Below the pieces are notes generated by a model, which saw nothing but the letters and a program-made list of their open reading frames with translations, was not told the DNA's origin and did no database searches. Source: Hymenobacter sp. UV11 (GTDB lineage: Bacteria > Bacteroidota > Bacteroidia > Cytophagales > Hymenobacteraceae). From it: a DNA stretch of 64,000 nt. Both the position numbers and the translations under genes were made by a program. Below, one piece after another: positions 57,485-64,000 of the stretch (positions are counted from its first letter, which is position 1; each line of letters begins with the position of its first letter). Where the stretch lies: NCBI RefSeq assembly GCF_004684095.1, contig NZ_SRII01000011.1, positions 124,001-188,000 on the forward strand. Reading direction: 5' to 3'.

Positions 57485-58757
57485 ATGCGATTTGCTGGGT
57501 GAGTTGCTGTTGCAAGGTGTCCAGGTATTCCAGACGGGTCTTTTTGAGGGTGGTCCAGGCTTCGAGCACCTGAAACAGCTGCCCGGTATTCTGCTCGTAG
57601 GCCAGCAGCGTAGCCTGGTAGCTGCGGCGCAAGGCCGGCAGCAGGCTGCGGGTGTAGGCCTGCAATTGTTCCTGACGCAGGTCCAGGTCCCGGCGCAATC
57701 CCGCGAGGCGGCCGGCAGCTTCGTTCAACACGTCTTCGCGCTGCTTGCGCAGAGCCTGGGCCTCAAAGCCCAGCGCCGCCGTGTTGGCCTTGTATTCGCG
57801 GGCGGCCCAGGGGGCTAGCGGAATGGTGACCATGCCCATCACGGTAAACTGGTTGGGGGTTCTTCCCAGCCCGCGCATGTGGTCGTAGCGCACCCCGAAG
57901 TCGGGCCGGCGGCGGCTCGCTTCCAGGTTCTGGCTCAGGCGCACGGTGGTCAGGGTCCGGTCCAGCCGGCGCACGTCGCTGCGCCGGCTGGCCAGCGCGG
58001 CCGTATCCGATGGCGCCGAGAGGGGGATGGGGGCCGTGAGCACGGCCGTGTCCACGGCAAAGGCGGCGCGACGCGGCCGGTTCATGAGCGTATTGAGCGC
58101 AATGAGGTTCTGGTCAGTCAGCGCCAGGGCCTGCCGGTGGTCGTTGAGGTGCATTTCCAGCCGGGCCTTGGCGTCGTAGATGCTGGGCAGCGTGGCCTGG
58201 TTGTAAGGATAGCGCGCCTCGGCCAGCTTGATGAGAAAGCGCAGCAGTTCCTCGTCCTCATCCAGCACGGCCAGCTTTTTGGTGAGCACGGCCTGTTCGA
58301 AATACAGGGTTTTGGCTTGCGCCCGCAGCTGCACCACGGTGTTTTGCTGGTCGGCCTGTACCACGGCCGCCTGGCTGCTTAGGTACTCCCGCTTCGCCCG
58401 CTGCTTGGCCGGGTTGGGCAGCATCTGCTCCACCGATACCATCTGCATACCTTCGCCCTGGCCGCCGTTCGCTTCCCGAATGGGCCGCTGGTTATAGGGC
58501 GTCATCCAGTAGCCGGCGCTGACTTTGGGGGCTTCCCAGCTGTCGGCGCCCGCCACCGCGGCTTGCTTGGCTTGGGCCTGGTAATTATATCGCTGCACGG
58601 CCGGATTGCGGCGTTCCACGAGTTGTAGCACCGAGTCGAGCGGCAGCACGGGGTCACTAGGGGCCGCCATGCGCATGTTTTTGTCCATGGCCTGCCCGTA
58701 GGCCGCCGGCCGGCCGGCCAGCAGCAAAAGCACGCAGAAGTTCAGCCAGTATTTCAT
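57462..58757 (-). CDS. TolC-family outer-membrane efflux protein
   Basis: Protein of 431 residues from MKYWLNFCVLLLLAG; the ORF opens 44 codons earlier inside the RND gene. Signal peptide (to YGQA), then DSVLQLVERRNPAVQRYNYQAQ, MVSVEQMLPNPAKQRAKREY, and the second half with TVMGMVTIPLAPWAAREYKAN. The long helices form the periplasmic tunnel. It starts 10 bp after the second RND half and overlaps the first adaptor, so it is in the same operon. Confidence 0.88.
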   Translation of the reverse strand: MKYWLNFCVLLLLAGRPAAYGQAMDKNMRMAAPSDPVLPLDSVLQLVERRNPAVQRYNYQAQAKQAAVAGADSWEAPKVSAGYWMTPYNQRPIREANGGQGEGMQMVSVEQMLPNPAKQRAKREYLSSQAAVVQADQQNTVVQLRAQAKTLYFEQAVLTKKLAVLDEDEELLRFLIKLAEARYPYNQATLPSIYDAKARLEMHLNDHRQALALTDQNLIALNTLMNRPRRAAFAVDTAVLTAPIPLSAPSDTAALASRRSDVRRLDRTLTTVRLSQNLEASRRRPDFGVRYDHMRGLGRTPNQFTVMGMVTIPLAPWAAREYKANTAALGFEAQALRKQREDVLNEAAGRLAGLRRDLDLRQEQLQAYTRSLLPALRRSYQATLLAYEQNTGQLFQVLEAWTTLKKTRLEYLDTLQQQLTQQIAYEKELEQ

Positions 58758-58767
58758 GGGGCGGCGA

Positions 58768-60660
58768 TTAGTGTTTGACGGCGAGAACATCGATTTTTCC
58801 AAATTTGCGCAGCTCGTACTCCTTGGTGTACAAGAAGATGAGCGGCGTGACGAGCAGAATGTGGGTGGCCGAGGTGAACACCCCGCCAATCATGGGCAGC
58901 ACGATGGGCAGCATCACGTCGGAGCCCGTGCCCGTGGCCCAGAGCACCGGTACCAGGCCGAAGAGCGACACCGAGACGGTCATCAGCTTGGGGCGCAGGC
59001 GCTTGGCCGCGCCGTGAAACACGGCCTCCTGCAGGTCCTCCCGGGTGATGGCCTCCCGGGAGTTGCCCTTTTCGGCCACCAGCTTCTGCATGGCGTCGTT
59101 GAGGTAGATAACCATGATGACGCCCGTTTCCACGGCCAGCCCGAACAGGGCGATGAAGCCCACGGCCACCGCCACCGACAGGTTCACGCCGTAGAAGTAA
59201 ATCATGTAGGCCCCGCCAATCAGGGCGAAGGGAATGGTGATGAGGCTCATAAACGCCTCCCGGATGGAATGAAAAGCGAAGTACAGGGCCCCGAAAATGA
59301 CGAGCAGCACCAGGGGCAAAATTAGCTTGAGCGTGCGCTGCGAGCTAATCAGGTTCTCGTACTGGCCGCTCCACTCCAGGTAATAGCCCTGCGGGAGCTT
59401 CTTTTCCAGGCTCTGCAGCTTCTGCATGGCCGCGTCCACGGTGCTGCCCAAGTCGCGGCCCCGCACATTGAACAGCACGGCGCCCCGCAGCTGCGCGTTT
59501 TCCGAGTTAATCATCGGCGGCCCTTCCGTGTAGCGAATGTTCGTCACGGCCGACAGCGGCACCGGGCCGTAGCTGGCCGTTTGAATGGGAATGCGCTTGA
59601 TATCGGCCAGGCTATTGCGGTAGTCCTGCGCCAGGCGCACGTTGATGGCGAAGCGGCGGCGCCCTTCCACCGTGTTGGCCACGGGTGCGCCGCCAATGGC
59701 CGACTCCACGACCTGGTTGATTTGGTCGACCGTCAGGCCGTAGCGGGCCAGCTCGGGGCGGTTCACGTCAATCTCCAGGTACTTGCCGCCGGTCACAGGC
59801 TCCACGTAGAGGTCGGCCACGCCGGGCACGCCCTTCAGGGCCGCGTTCACCTGGTTGCCGATGTCGTTGATGACGTTCAGGTTCTGGCCGTACACCTTCA
59901 CGCCCACGTCGGTGCGGATGCCGGTGCTCAGCATGTTGATGCGGTTGATGATGGGCTGGGTCCAGCCGTTCACCACGCCCGGAATCTGCAGCTTGCCGTT
60001 CATCTCCTCAATCAGCTTGGCCTTGGTCATGCCGTCGCGCCACTGGTCGCGGGGCTTGAGCAGGATGATGGTCTCAATCATATTGATGGGCGAGTTGTCG
60101 GTGGCCGTGCTGGCCCGGCCGGCCTTGCCGAGCACGCTCAGCACCTCGGGCACCTGCTTGATGATTTTGTCCTGCACCTGCAGGATGCGCTTCATCTCGG
60201 TGTTCGACACGTCGGGCCGGGCCACGGGCATGAACAGAATGGAGCCTTCGTTGAGCGGCGGCATGAACTCGGTGCCTAGGCTCATGACCAGCGGGATGCT
60301 AATGAGCAGCAAGCCCAGGTTGATGGCGATGGTGGTTTTGCGCCAGCGCATCACCCAATGCAGCATCGGGGAATACACCCGTTCCAAAAAGCGGTTCAGC
60401 GGGTTTTGCTCTTCAGTTTTGAACTTTCCCTTCATGAAAAAGGAAATCAGCACCGGCGCCAGCGTGACGGCCAGGATGGCGTCGATGATGAGAATGAAGC
60501 TCTTGGTATAAGCCAGCGGGTGGAAGAGCTTGCCTTCTTGCCCGGTGAGCAGAAACACCGGAAAGAAGGAAGTGACGATGATGATGGTCGAGAAGAAAAT
60601 GCCCCGCGACACCTGCTTGCTGGAGGACTCGATGATTTCGAGCCGTTTCGTGTTATCCAT
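58768..60660 (-). CDS. CusA-type RND permease, C-terminal part
   Basis: Protein of 630 residues that begins in the cytoplasmic loop after helix 4: ESSSKQVSRGIFFSTIIIVTSFFPVFLL, then GQEGKLFHPLAYTKSFILII and the second periplasmic domain (GTEFMPPLNEGSILFMPVA, WTQPIINRINMLSTGIRTDVGVKVYG) and helices 7-12 (AVGFIALFGLAVETGVIMVIYL). Met residues of the type that bind Cu(I) in CusA are seen around INRINML and MPVARPDVS. Its ATG overlaps the end of the upstream part by 8 bases (ATGGATAA). Together the two parts match one CusA of about 1050-1090 residues. The two parts must fold together if functional. Confidence 0.9.
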   Translation of the reverse strand: MDNTKRLEIIESSSKQVSRGIFFSTIIIVTSFFPVFLLTGQEGKLFHPLAYTKSFILIIDAILAVTLAPVLISFFMKGKFKTEEQNPLNRFLERVYSPMLHWVMRWRKTTIAINLGLLLISIPLVMSLGTEFMPPLNEGSILFMPVARPDVSNTEMKRILQVQDKIIKQVPEVLSVLGKAGRASTATDNSPINMIETIILLKPRDQWRDGMTKAKLIEEMNGKLQIPGVVNGWTQPIINRINMLSTGIRTDVGVKVYGQNLNVINDIGNQVNAALKGVPGVADLYVEPVTGGKYLEIDVNRPELARYGLTVDQINQVVESAIGGAPVANTVEGRRRFAINVRLAQDYRNSLADIKRIPIQTASYGPVPLSAVTNIRYTEGPPMINSENAQLRGAVLFNVRGRDLGSTVDAAMQKLQSLEKKLPQGYYLEWSGQYENLISSQRTLKLILPLVLLVIFGALYFAFHSIREAFMSLITIPFALIGGAYMIYFYGVNLSVAVAVGFIALFGLAVETGVIMVIYLNDAMQKLVAEKGNSREAITREDLQEAVFHGAAKRLRPKLMTVSVSLFGLVPVLWATGTGSDVMLPIVLPMIGGVFTSATHILLVTPLIFLYTKEYELRKFGKIDVLAVKH

Positions 60661-62029
60661 GGTAGGCGGGCTTTAAAGAGGATGGGGCACTGGCCGCGGG
60701 CGTCGTGGCCGCGTTGGCAGCGGGTGGGGGCGGGCCCGCGCCCGGAGGGCCGCCCGCTTCTTCCCCGGCCTGATGCAGGGCGAGGTTGCGGTAGGCGTTT
60801 TCGGTCATCACGATGCCGTTGTCGACGATGACGCCGATGGCCAGGGCAATGCCGGTAAGCGACATGATGTTGGAGGAGATGCCGAAGGCGTTGAGCAGAA
60901 TAAAGCTCGTGGCGATGGTGATGGGGATTTGCAGCAGGATGCTCAGGGCGCTGCGCCAGTGAAACAGGAATAGCACCACCACCAGCGACACGGTAAGCAT
61001 CTCCTCCAGCAGCGTGTGCTTGATGGAGCCTACGGCGTCCTCAATCAGGCCGCTGCGGTCGTACACCAGCTGAAAGGAAACGCCCTTGGGCAGGCCGGCG
61101 CGGAGTTGCTCCATCTTGGCCTTCACCCGCTTAATCATGGCGTCGGCATTCTCGCCGTAGCGCATCACCACGATGCCGCCCACGGCCTCGCCCTCGCCGT
61201 TCAGGTCCATGATGCCCAGGCGGCTTTCGCCGGTCATCTGCACCGTGCCCAGGTCCTTGAGACGCAGGGGCACCCCGCCGGGGCGGGTGAGCACCGGCAC
61301 GTTTTCCAGGGTGGCCATATCCTTGATGTAGCCGCTGGTTTTGATGATGTAGCCGATGTCCGACTGCTCAAACTTGCGCCCGCCGGCCTCGTTGTTGTTG
61401 CTGCGTACGGCCGCGAGCACCTGCGGCAGGGTCACGTTGTAGTAGGTCATTTTGGTGGGGTCCACCGTCACCTGGTACTCTTTCTGGAAGCCGCCGAAGC
61501 TGGCCACCTCGCTCACGCCGGGCACGTTCTGCAGGCCGAACTTGACGTACCAGTCCTGCAGGGCGCGCTGCTCGCCCAGGTCGAGGCCAGGCGCTTTGAG
61601 GGTGTACCACAGGACGTGGCCCACGCCCGTGCCGTCGGGCCCCAGGGTGGGGGTGACGCCGGTGGGCAGCAGACGCTGGGCGTAGTTGAGGCGCTCCAGC
61701 ACCCGCTCCCGAGCCCAGTAGATGTCGGCGTCGTCCTCGAAAATCAGGAACACGAAGCTCATGCCGAACATGGAAGCCCCGCGCACCGACTTGACTTTGG
61801 GCAGGCCCTGCATGTTGGTCACGAGCGGATACGTGACCTGGTCTTCCATGATTTGGGGGCCGCGGCCCATCCATTCGGTGAAAACGATGACCTGGTTTTC
61901 GGACAGGTCGGGGATGGCGTCGACTTTGCTCGACCGCACCGAAAACGCGCCCCAGGCAAACAAGCCGGCGGCCAGCATCAGCACCAGGTAGCGGTTGCGA
62001 AGCGAAAAGGAGATGAGTTGCTCAATCAT
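60653..62029 (-). CDS. CusA-type RND permease, N-terminal part
   Basis: Protein of 458 residues: MIEQLISFSLRNRYLVLML, first periplasmic domain (DAIPDLSENQVIVFTEWMGR, GTGVGHVLWYTLKAPG, RSNNNEAGGRKFE), then helices 2-4 with the proton-relay helix GIALAIGVIVDNGIVMTENAY. After this a Pro/Ala-rich stretch (GEEAGGPPGAG, then PPPPAANAATTPA) fills the cytoplasmic loop before the stop. The break is at the loop between helices 4 and 5. Either a frameshift in a single gene or a natural two-piece pump explains it; the 8-bp overlap favours translational coupling. First gene of the second efflux operon. Confidence 0.9.
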   Translation of the reverse strand: MIEQLISFSLRNRYLVLMLAAGLFAWGAFSVRSSKVDAIPDLSENQVIVFTEWMGRGPQIMEDQVTYPLVTNMQGLPKVKSVRGASMFGMSFVFLIFEDDADIYWARERVLERLNYAQRLLPTGVTPTLGPDGTGVGHVLWYTLKAPGLDLGEQRALQDWYVKFGLQNVPGVSEVASFGGFQKEYQVTVDPTKMTYYNVTLPQVLAAVRSNNNEAGGRKFEQSDIGYIIKTSGYIKDMATLENVPVLTRPGGVPLRLKDLGTVQMTGESRLGIMDLNGEGEAVGGIVVMRYGENADAMIKRVKAKMEQLRAGLPKGVSFQLVYDRSGLIEDAVGSIKHTLLEEMLTVSLVVVLFLFHWRSALSILLQIPITIATSFILLNAFGISSNIMSLTGIALAIGVIVDNGIVMTENAYRNLALHQAGEEAGGPPGAGPPPPAANAATTPAASAPSSLKPAYHG

Positions 62030-62192
62030 AGGTGATTAGCAATTGAGGTTGTAAGAAGTGGAAGTGAGAGGAGGGAACAGTCGTCCCCGGCCGGTCGGCG
62101 CTGCGTAGGCATACGCGGGACGGGCCTCAAAGGCGCCCATGGCCGTCAGCTCGGCTTTGGGGGCCGGGAGCGGGGCGCACTTCACTTCGGGA

Positions 62193-62582
62193 CTATAGGC
62201 GGAACGCGTGGCCGCGCACGTACGCCGGCCAAGGCGGCGGAGCGGCTGCCCGCACCTCTACCGGTGAACGCTGCCGCTCGCGGGCCATGAGCCAGGGCCG
62301 CGCCGCTGGTTTGGGCAGCGCCAGGGGTGCGGGCAGCAGCGCCGGCACCAGGGCCGCTAAGGGGGCGGCGGCGAGCAGCGGTGATTCGTGTGCCGGGCTG
62401 CTGACGTGCTTGTCGTGGCAGCTGCCGCAGGGCGCCTGGCTGGGCGGGCAGCAGGACTTGGGCGTTTCCGCCAGCATAGAAACGCCCGTCAGCACCCGGC
62501 CACAGTAGTGCATGCTGAACCCCAGCCCGGGGCTGGAGAGCAGGTACACGAATAGCAGTAAAAAACTAAGGGGGCGTTTCAA
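62193..62582 (-). CDS. HYC_CC_PP-family Cys-rich secreted protein
   Basis: Protein of 129 residues: signal peptide (MKRPLSFLLLFVYLLSSPGL), then FSMHYCGRVLTGV, then PKSCCPPSQAPCGSCHDKH with six Cys/His in a short stretch. This HYC, CC and PP pattern names the family, found in metal operons of Bacteroidota; the Cys and His may bind Cu(I). The rest is Ala/Pro-rich without motif. It is about 160 bp upstream of the CusA N-terminal part in the same orientation. Confidence 0.8.
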   Translation of the reverse strand: MKRPLSFLLLFVYLLSSPGLGFSMHYCGRVLTGVSMLAETPKSCCPPSQAPCGSCHDKHVSSPAHESPLLAAAPLAALVPALLPAPLALPKPAARPWLMARERQRSPVEVRAAAPPPWPAYVRGHAFRL

Positions 62583-62697
62583 ATGAAAAGTATTTTCTGA
62601 ATCATCGCCAAGGCGAACAGATTCAGAACGTTAGATTACAAAGGTACCGGGTCCGAAACCCGGCTTTCTCACAGATTTAAGCCAGGGGCCTGTAAGA

Positions 62698-62934
62698 TTA
62701 GGCGGATAAAATACCGTCGGCAAAGCGGTCAAACACATGAGGACCAGGACGGTCAACCAGCAGGGCAGCTACCTGCAAGGGGGATAGGGGCTCCACCCTT
62801 GACAGGGTAGCAAAGCGCGGCGCTAAGCGTTGCCAGCCCTGCGCGGCTCCTTCCTGCTGGGGGAAACGCGCGAGCGCGCGGCGCAAAAAGGCGTCAAAGT
62901 CCTGGTCGTCGGTTAAATCGGAAGAAAATACCAT
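62698..62934 (-). CDS. Small protein with DRPGPH motif, second copy
   Basis: Protein of 78 residues, no signal. It has an acidic N-terminus (SSDLTDDQDFDAFLRRAL), GWQRLAPRFATL, and LVDRPGPHVFDRFADGIL, like the protein at 42537-42758 (SWQQLTIRF, IDRPGPHGALSKEAI). The pair defines a small family of unknown function. It lies between the Met-rich lipoprotein and the Cys-rich protein, in the same direction. Confidence 0.6.
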   Translation of the reverse strand: MVFSSDLTDDQDFDAFLRRALARFPQQEGAAQGWQRLAPRFATLSRVEPLSPLQVAALLVDRPGPHVFDRFADGILSA

Positions 62935-62970
62935 GGCAAGTAGCTAATAAGGAGCACTGATGCGCTGACG

Positions 62971-63189
62971 CTACTTTCCGTTCATCATCGACCCGTTCAT
63001 TGCCATATGGCCATTATTCATCGTGCAAGCGCTTGACGACGGGGTCGTGGAGGCCGTCGTAGCCGTTTGCCCTTCGCTTGTGGTCAGCGTACGAGCCGGG
63101 GTCGGGTCACCGGTTTTGCAGTGCTCGCAGGAAGCGAGTGTGAAGCCGGCCAGCAGCAAAACGGGAAGAAGATAGGCGAGCTTTTTCAT
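62971..63189 (-). CDS. Small lipoprotein with Met-rich end
   Basis: Protein of 72 residues from MKKLAYLLPVLLLAG; the ORF's earlier start is unlikely. Lipobox LASC, then EHCKTGDPTPA, a Thr/Ser-rich linker, and a Met/Asn-rich end (CTMNNGHMAMNGSMMNGK). Cys, His and Met all suggest Cu(I) binding. It resembles a shortened form of the neighbour at 63349. Function inferred from composition and place. Confidence 0.65.
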   Translation of the reverse strand: MKKLAYLLPVLLLAGFTLASCEHCKTGDPTPARTLTTSEGQTATTASTTPSSSACTMNNGHMAMNGSMMNGK

Positions 63190-63348
63190 GATAGCGAAGC
63201 CAAAAAATTGAGATTTTAAAAGTTTTCGGGCTGTGCAGGCCCCTGGTTGCTTCCAGAAGACAGAACAGCAATGTCTATAAAAAGCCAAGGGCGTCGGCCG
63301 GGATGGTTAAGTGGAGACTAATGGGCCGACGCACTGGCGTTTTTATCC

Positions 63349-63726
63349 TTACATTTTCATGTTGCCCATATTGCCGGACTTCATTTTGCTGCCCTTCTTC
63401 ATGTCGCTCATGGAGGACATCTTGCCATCCATCATCATGCACTGACCGTCCTTCATGGTCATCTTGCTGCCGTCTTTCTTCATGCAGGTGCCGTCGGTCA
63501 TGCACATCGAGCCGTCGCTCATGGTCATGTTCTCGGTCATGGGCATCATCTTGCCGCCCTTCATGACCATCATCTTGCCGTCTTTCATCGTGCAACCATC
63601 CATGGCCATTTTGCCCATGGCCATGCCCGCTTTCGCCGACTTGGCTTTAGGGGTCGTTTGGGCAGTAGCGACGGTAGTGAGCCCGGTAACGAGCAGCACG
63701 GAGAGGAGATATGCGAACTTTTTCAT
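63349..63726 (-). CDS. Met-rich secreted protein (DUF6799-like)
   Basis: Protein of 125 residues with a cleavable signal (to ATAQ). The mature part is made of repeated D-G-x-x-M-x-x-x-G-K-M-like units: MDGCTMKDGKMMVMKGG, TMSDGSMCMTDGTCMKKDG, MTMKDGQCMMMDGK, ending GNMGNMKM. This is the DUF6799 pattern. Met and Cys at regular spacing suggest a Cu(I)-binding sponge in the periplasm. It is the first gene after the truncated regulator at the window end. Confidence 0.8.
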   Translation of the reverse strand: MKKFAYLLSVLLVTGLTTVATAQTTPKAKSAKAGMAMGKMAMDGCTMKDGKMMVMKGGKMMPMTENMTMSDGSMCMTDGTCMKKDGSKMTMKDGQCMMMDGKMSSMSDMKKGSKMKSGNMGNMKM

Positions 63727-63794
63727 GGTTGATAAGCGAAATGGTAAAAAATGTGTTGGGAAAATTCCCAGTTCGGTTACTACTTACCCAGCAG

Positions 63795-64000
63795 TTAGGA
63801 TTGGTATAATTCTCGGGGCAGTCCTGTAAGATTAGCCGCCGGGTCACCTTCGAGCTGCCGGCGGTAGTCCGTGGGCGAAACTCCGTTGACCAGCCGGAAC
63901 TGCCGCGACAAATGCCCCAGACTGCTGTAGCCCAGTGCCTGCGCAATGCGCCCAACCTCTATCCCCGAGCTGCGCAGCAGCTGTTCCACCGTGGCGATGC
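63795..64000 (-). CDS. AraC-type regulator, partial (5' end outside window)
   Basis: Only the last 68 or so codons are in the window: EQLLRSSGIEVGRIAQALGYSS, then LGHLSRQFRLVNGVSPTDYRRQ, an AraC double helix-turn-helix like those of the HMA-AraC proteins at 20933 and 36230. Whether an HMA-like domain precedes it cannot be seen. It points in the same direction as the Met-rich gene and the efflux operon, so it may control them. Confidence 0.8.
   Translation of the reverse strand, partial: IATVEQLLRSSGIEVGRIAQALGYSSLGHLSRQFRLVNGVSPTDYRRQLEGDPAANLTGLPRELYQS

Overview
The window looks like a GC-rich Bacteroidota chromosome or large plasmid, most likely a Hymenobacter-like member of the Cytophagales. 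Supporting signs are many lipoproteins with Bacteroidota-type signal peptides, a TonB-dependent receptor with an N-terminal carboxypeptidase-regulatory-like domain, an M4 protease ending in a type IX secretion (Por) sorting domain, a TAnnTTTG-type promoter box, and families common in this group (DUF305, DUF6122, DUF4396, DUF6799, DUF3347). The genus is an inference from gene style, not from a marker gene.

Left part (about 1-9.7 kb): a graveyard of mobile DNA. It holds a broken response regulator, a broken pRiA4b ORF-3-like gene, an intact ISAs1-family element nested in an older element with 20-bp inverted ends, a Tn3 transposase tail, an IS630-type fragment, an intact IS110 transposase with a structured noncoding flank, a 442-bp element with 33-bp inverted ends, and the tail of a second IS110 transposase. 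A lipoprotein and a secreted M4 metalloprotease of visibly lower GC lie between these.

9.7-13.9 kb: four minus-strand genes in one apparent operon: a PD-(D/E)xK-like nuclease with a helix-hairpin-helix-like segment, a 616-residue DUF4209/HEPN-like protein with an R-N-x-x-x-H motif, and two small proteins joined by a TAATG overlap. Their position among mobile elements and their two nuclease-like folds make them a candidate, possibly undescribed, defence module.

14-64 kb: a very large copper/heavy-metal resistance island. Minus-strand block 15.3-24.3 kb: CopA-type P1B ATPase, membrane-anchored cupredoxin, an HMA-AraC fusion regulator, DUF305 and DUF6122 proteins, a broken DUF4396 protein, a small secreted protein and a TonB receptor. 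Plus-strand block 24.7-37.8 kb: His-rich and CPMHP (heavy-metal-binding) proteins, DUF305 proteins, a complete TolC/adaptor/RND efflux set, a second HMA-AraC regulator, a Cys-rich copper-storage-like protein and a CopZ-like chaperone. 38.3-52.8 kb: three multicopper oxidases (two with Met-rich inserts and C-terminal beta-barrel-like regions, one also with an N-terminal DUF2231 membrane domain), an HMA-like protein without cysteines, outer-membrane and membrane proteins, and the debris of another cus-like operon. Minus-strand block 53.2-64.0 kb: a second efflux set with the RND pump split into two overlapping ORFs, a TolC protein, two tandem adaptors, and small Met-, Cys- or His-rich envelope proteins, ending in a third, truncated AraC regulator.

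Taken together, the genes would pump copper (and probably silver or related ions) from the cytoplasm with the P-type ATPase, from the periplasm across the outer membrane with two tripartite RND systems, oxidise Cu(I) with the multicopper oxidases, and buffer it with many Met/His/Cys-rich proteins. Several genes are interrupted by single in-frame stop codons, mostly TAG.
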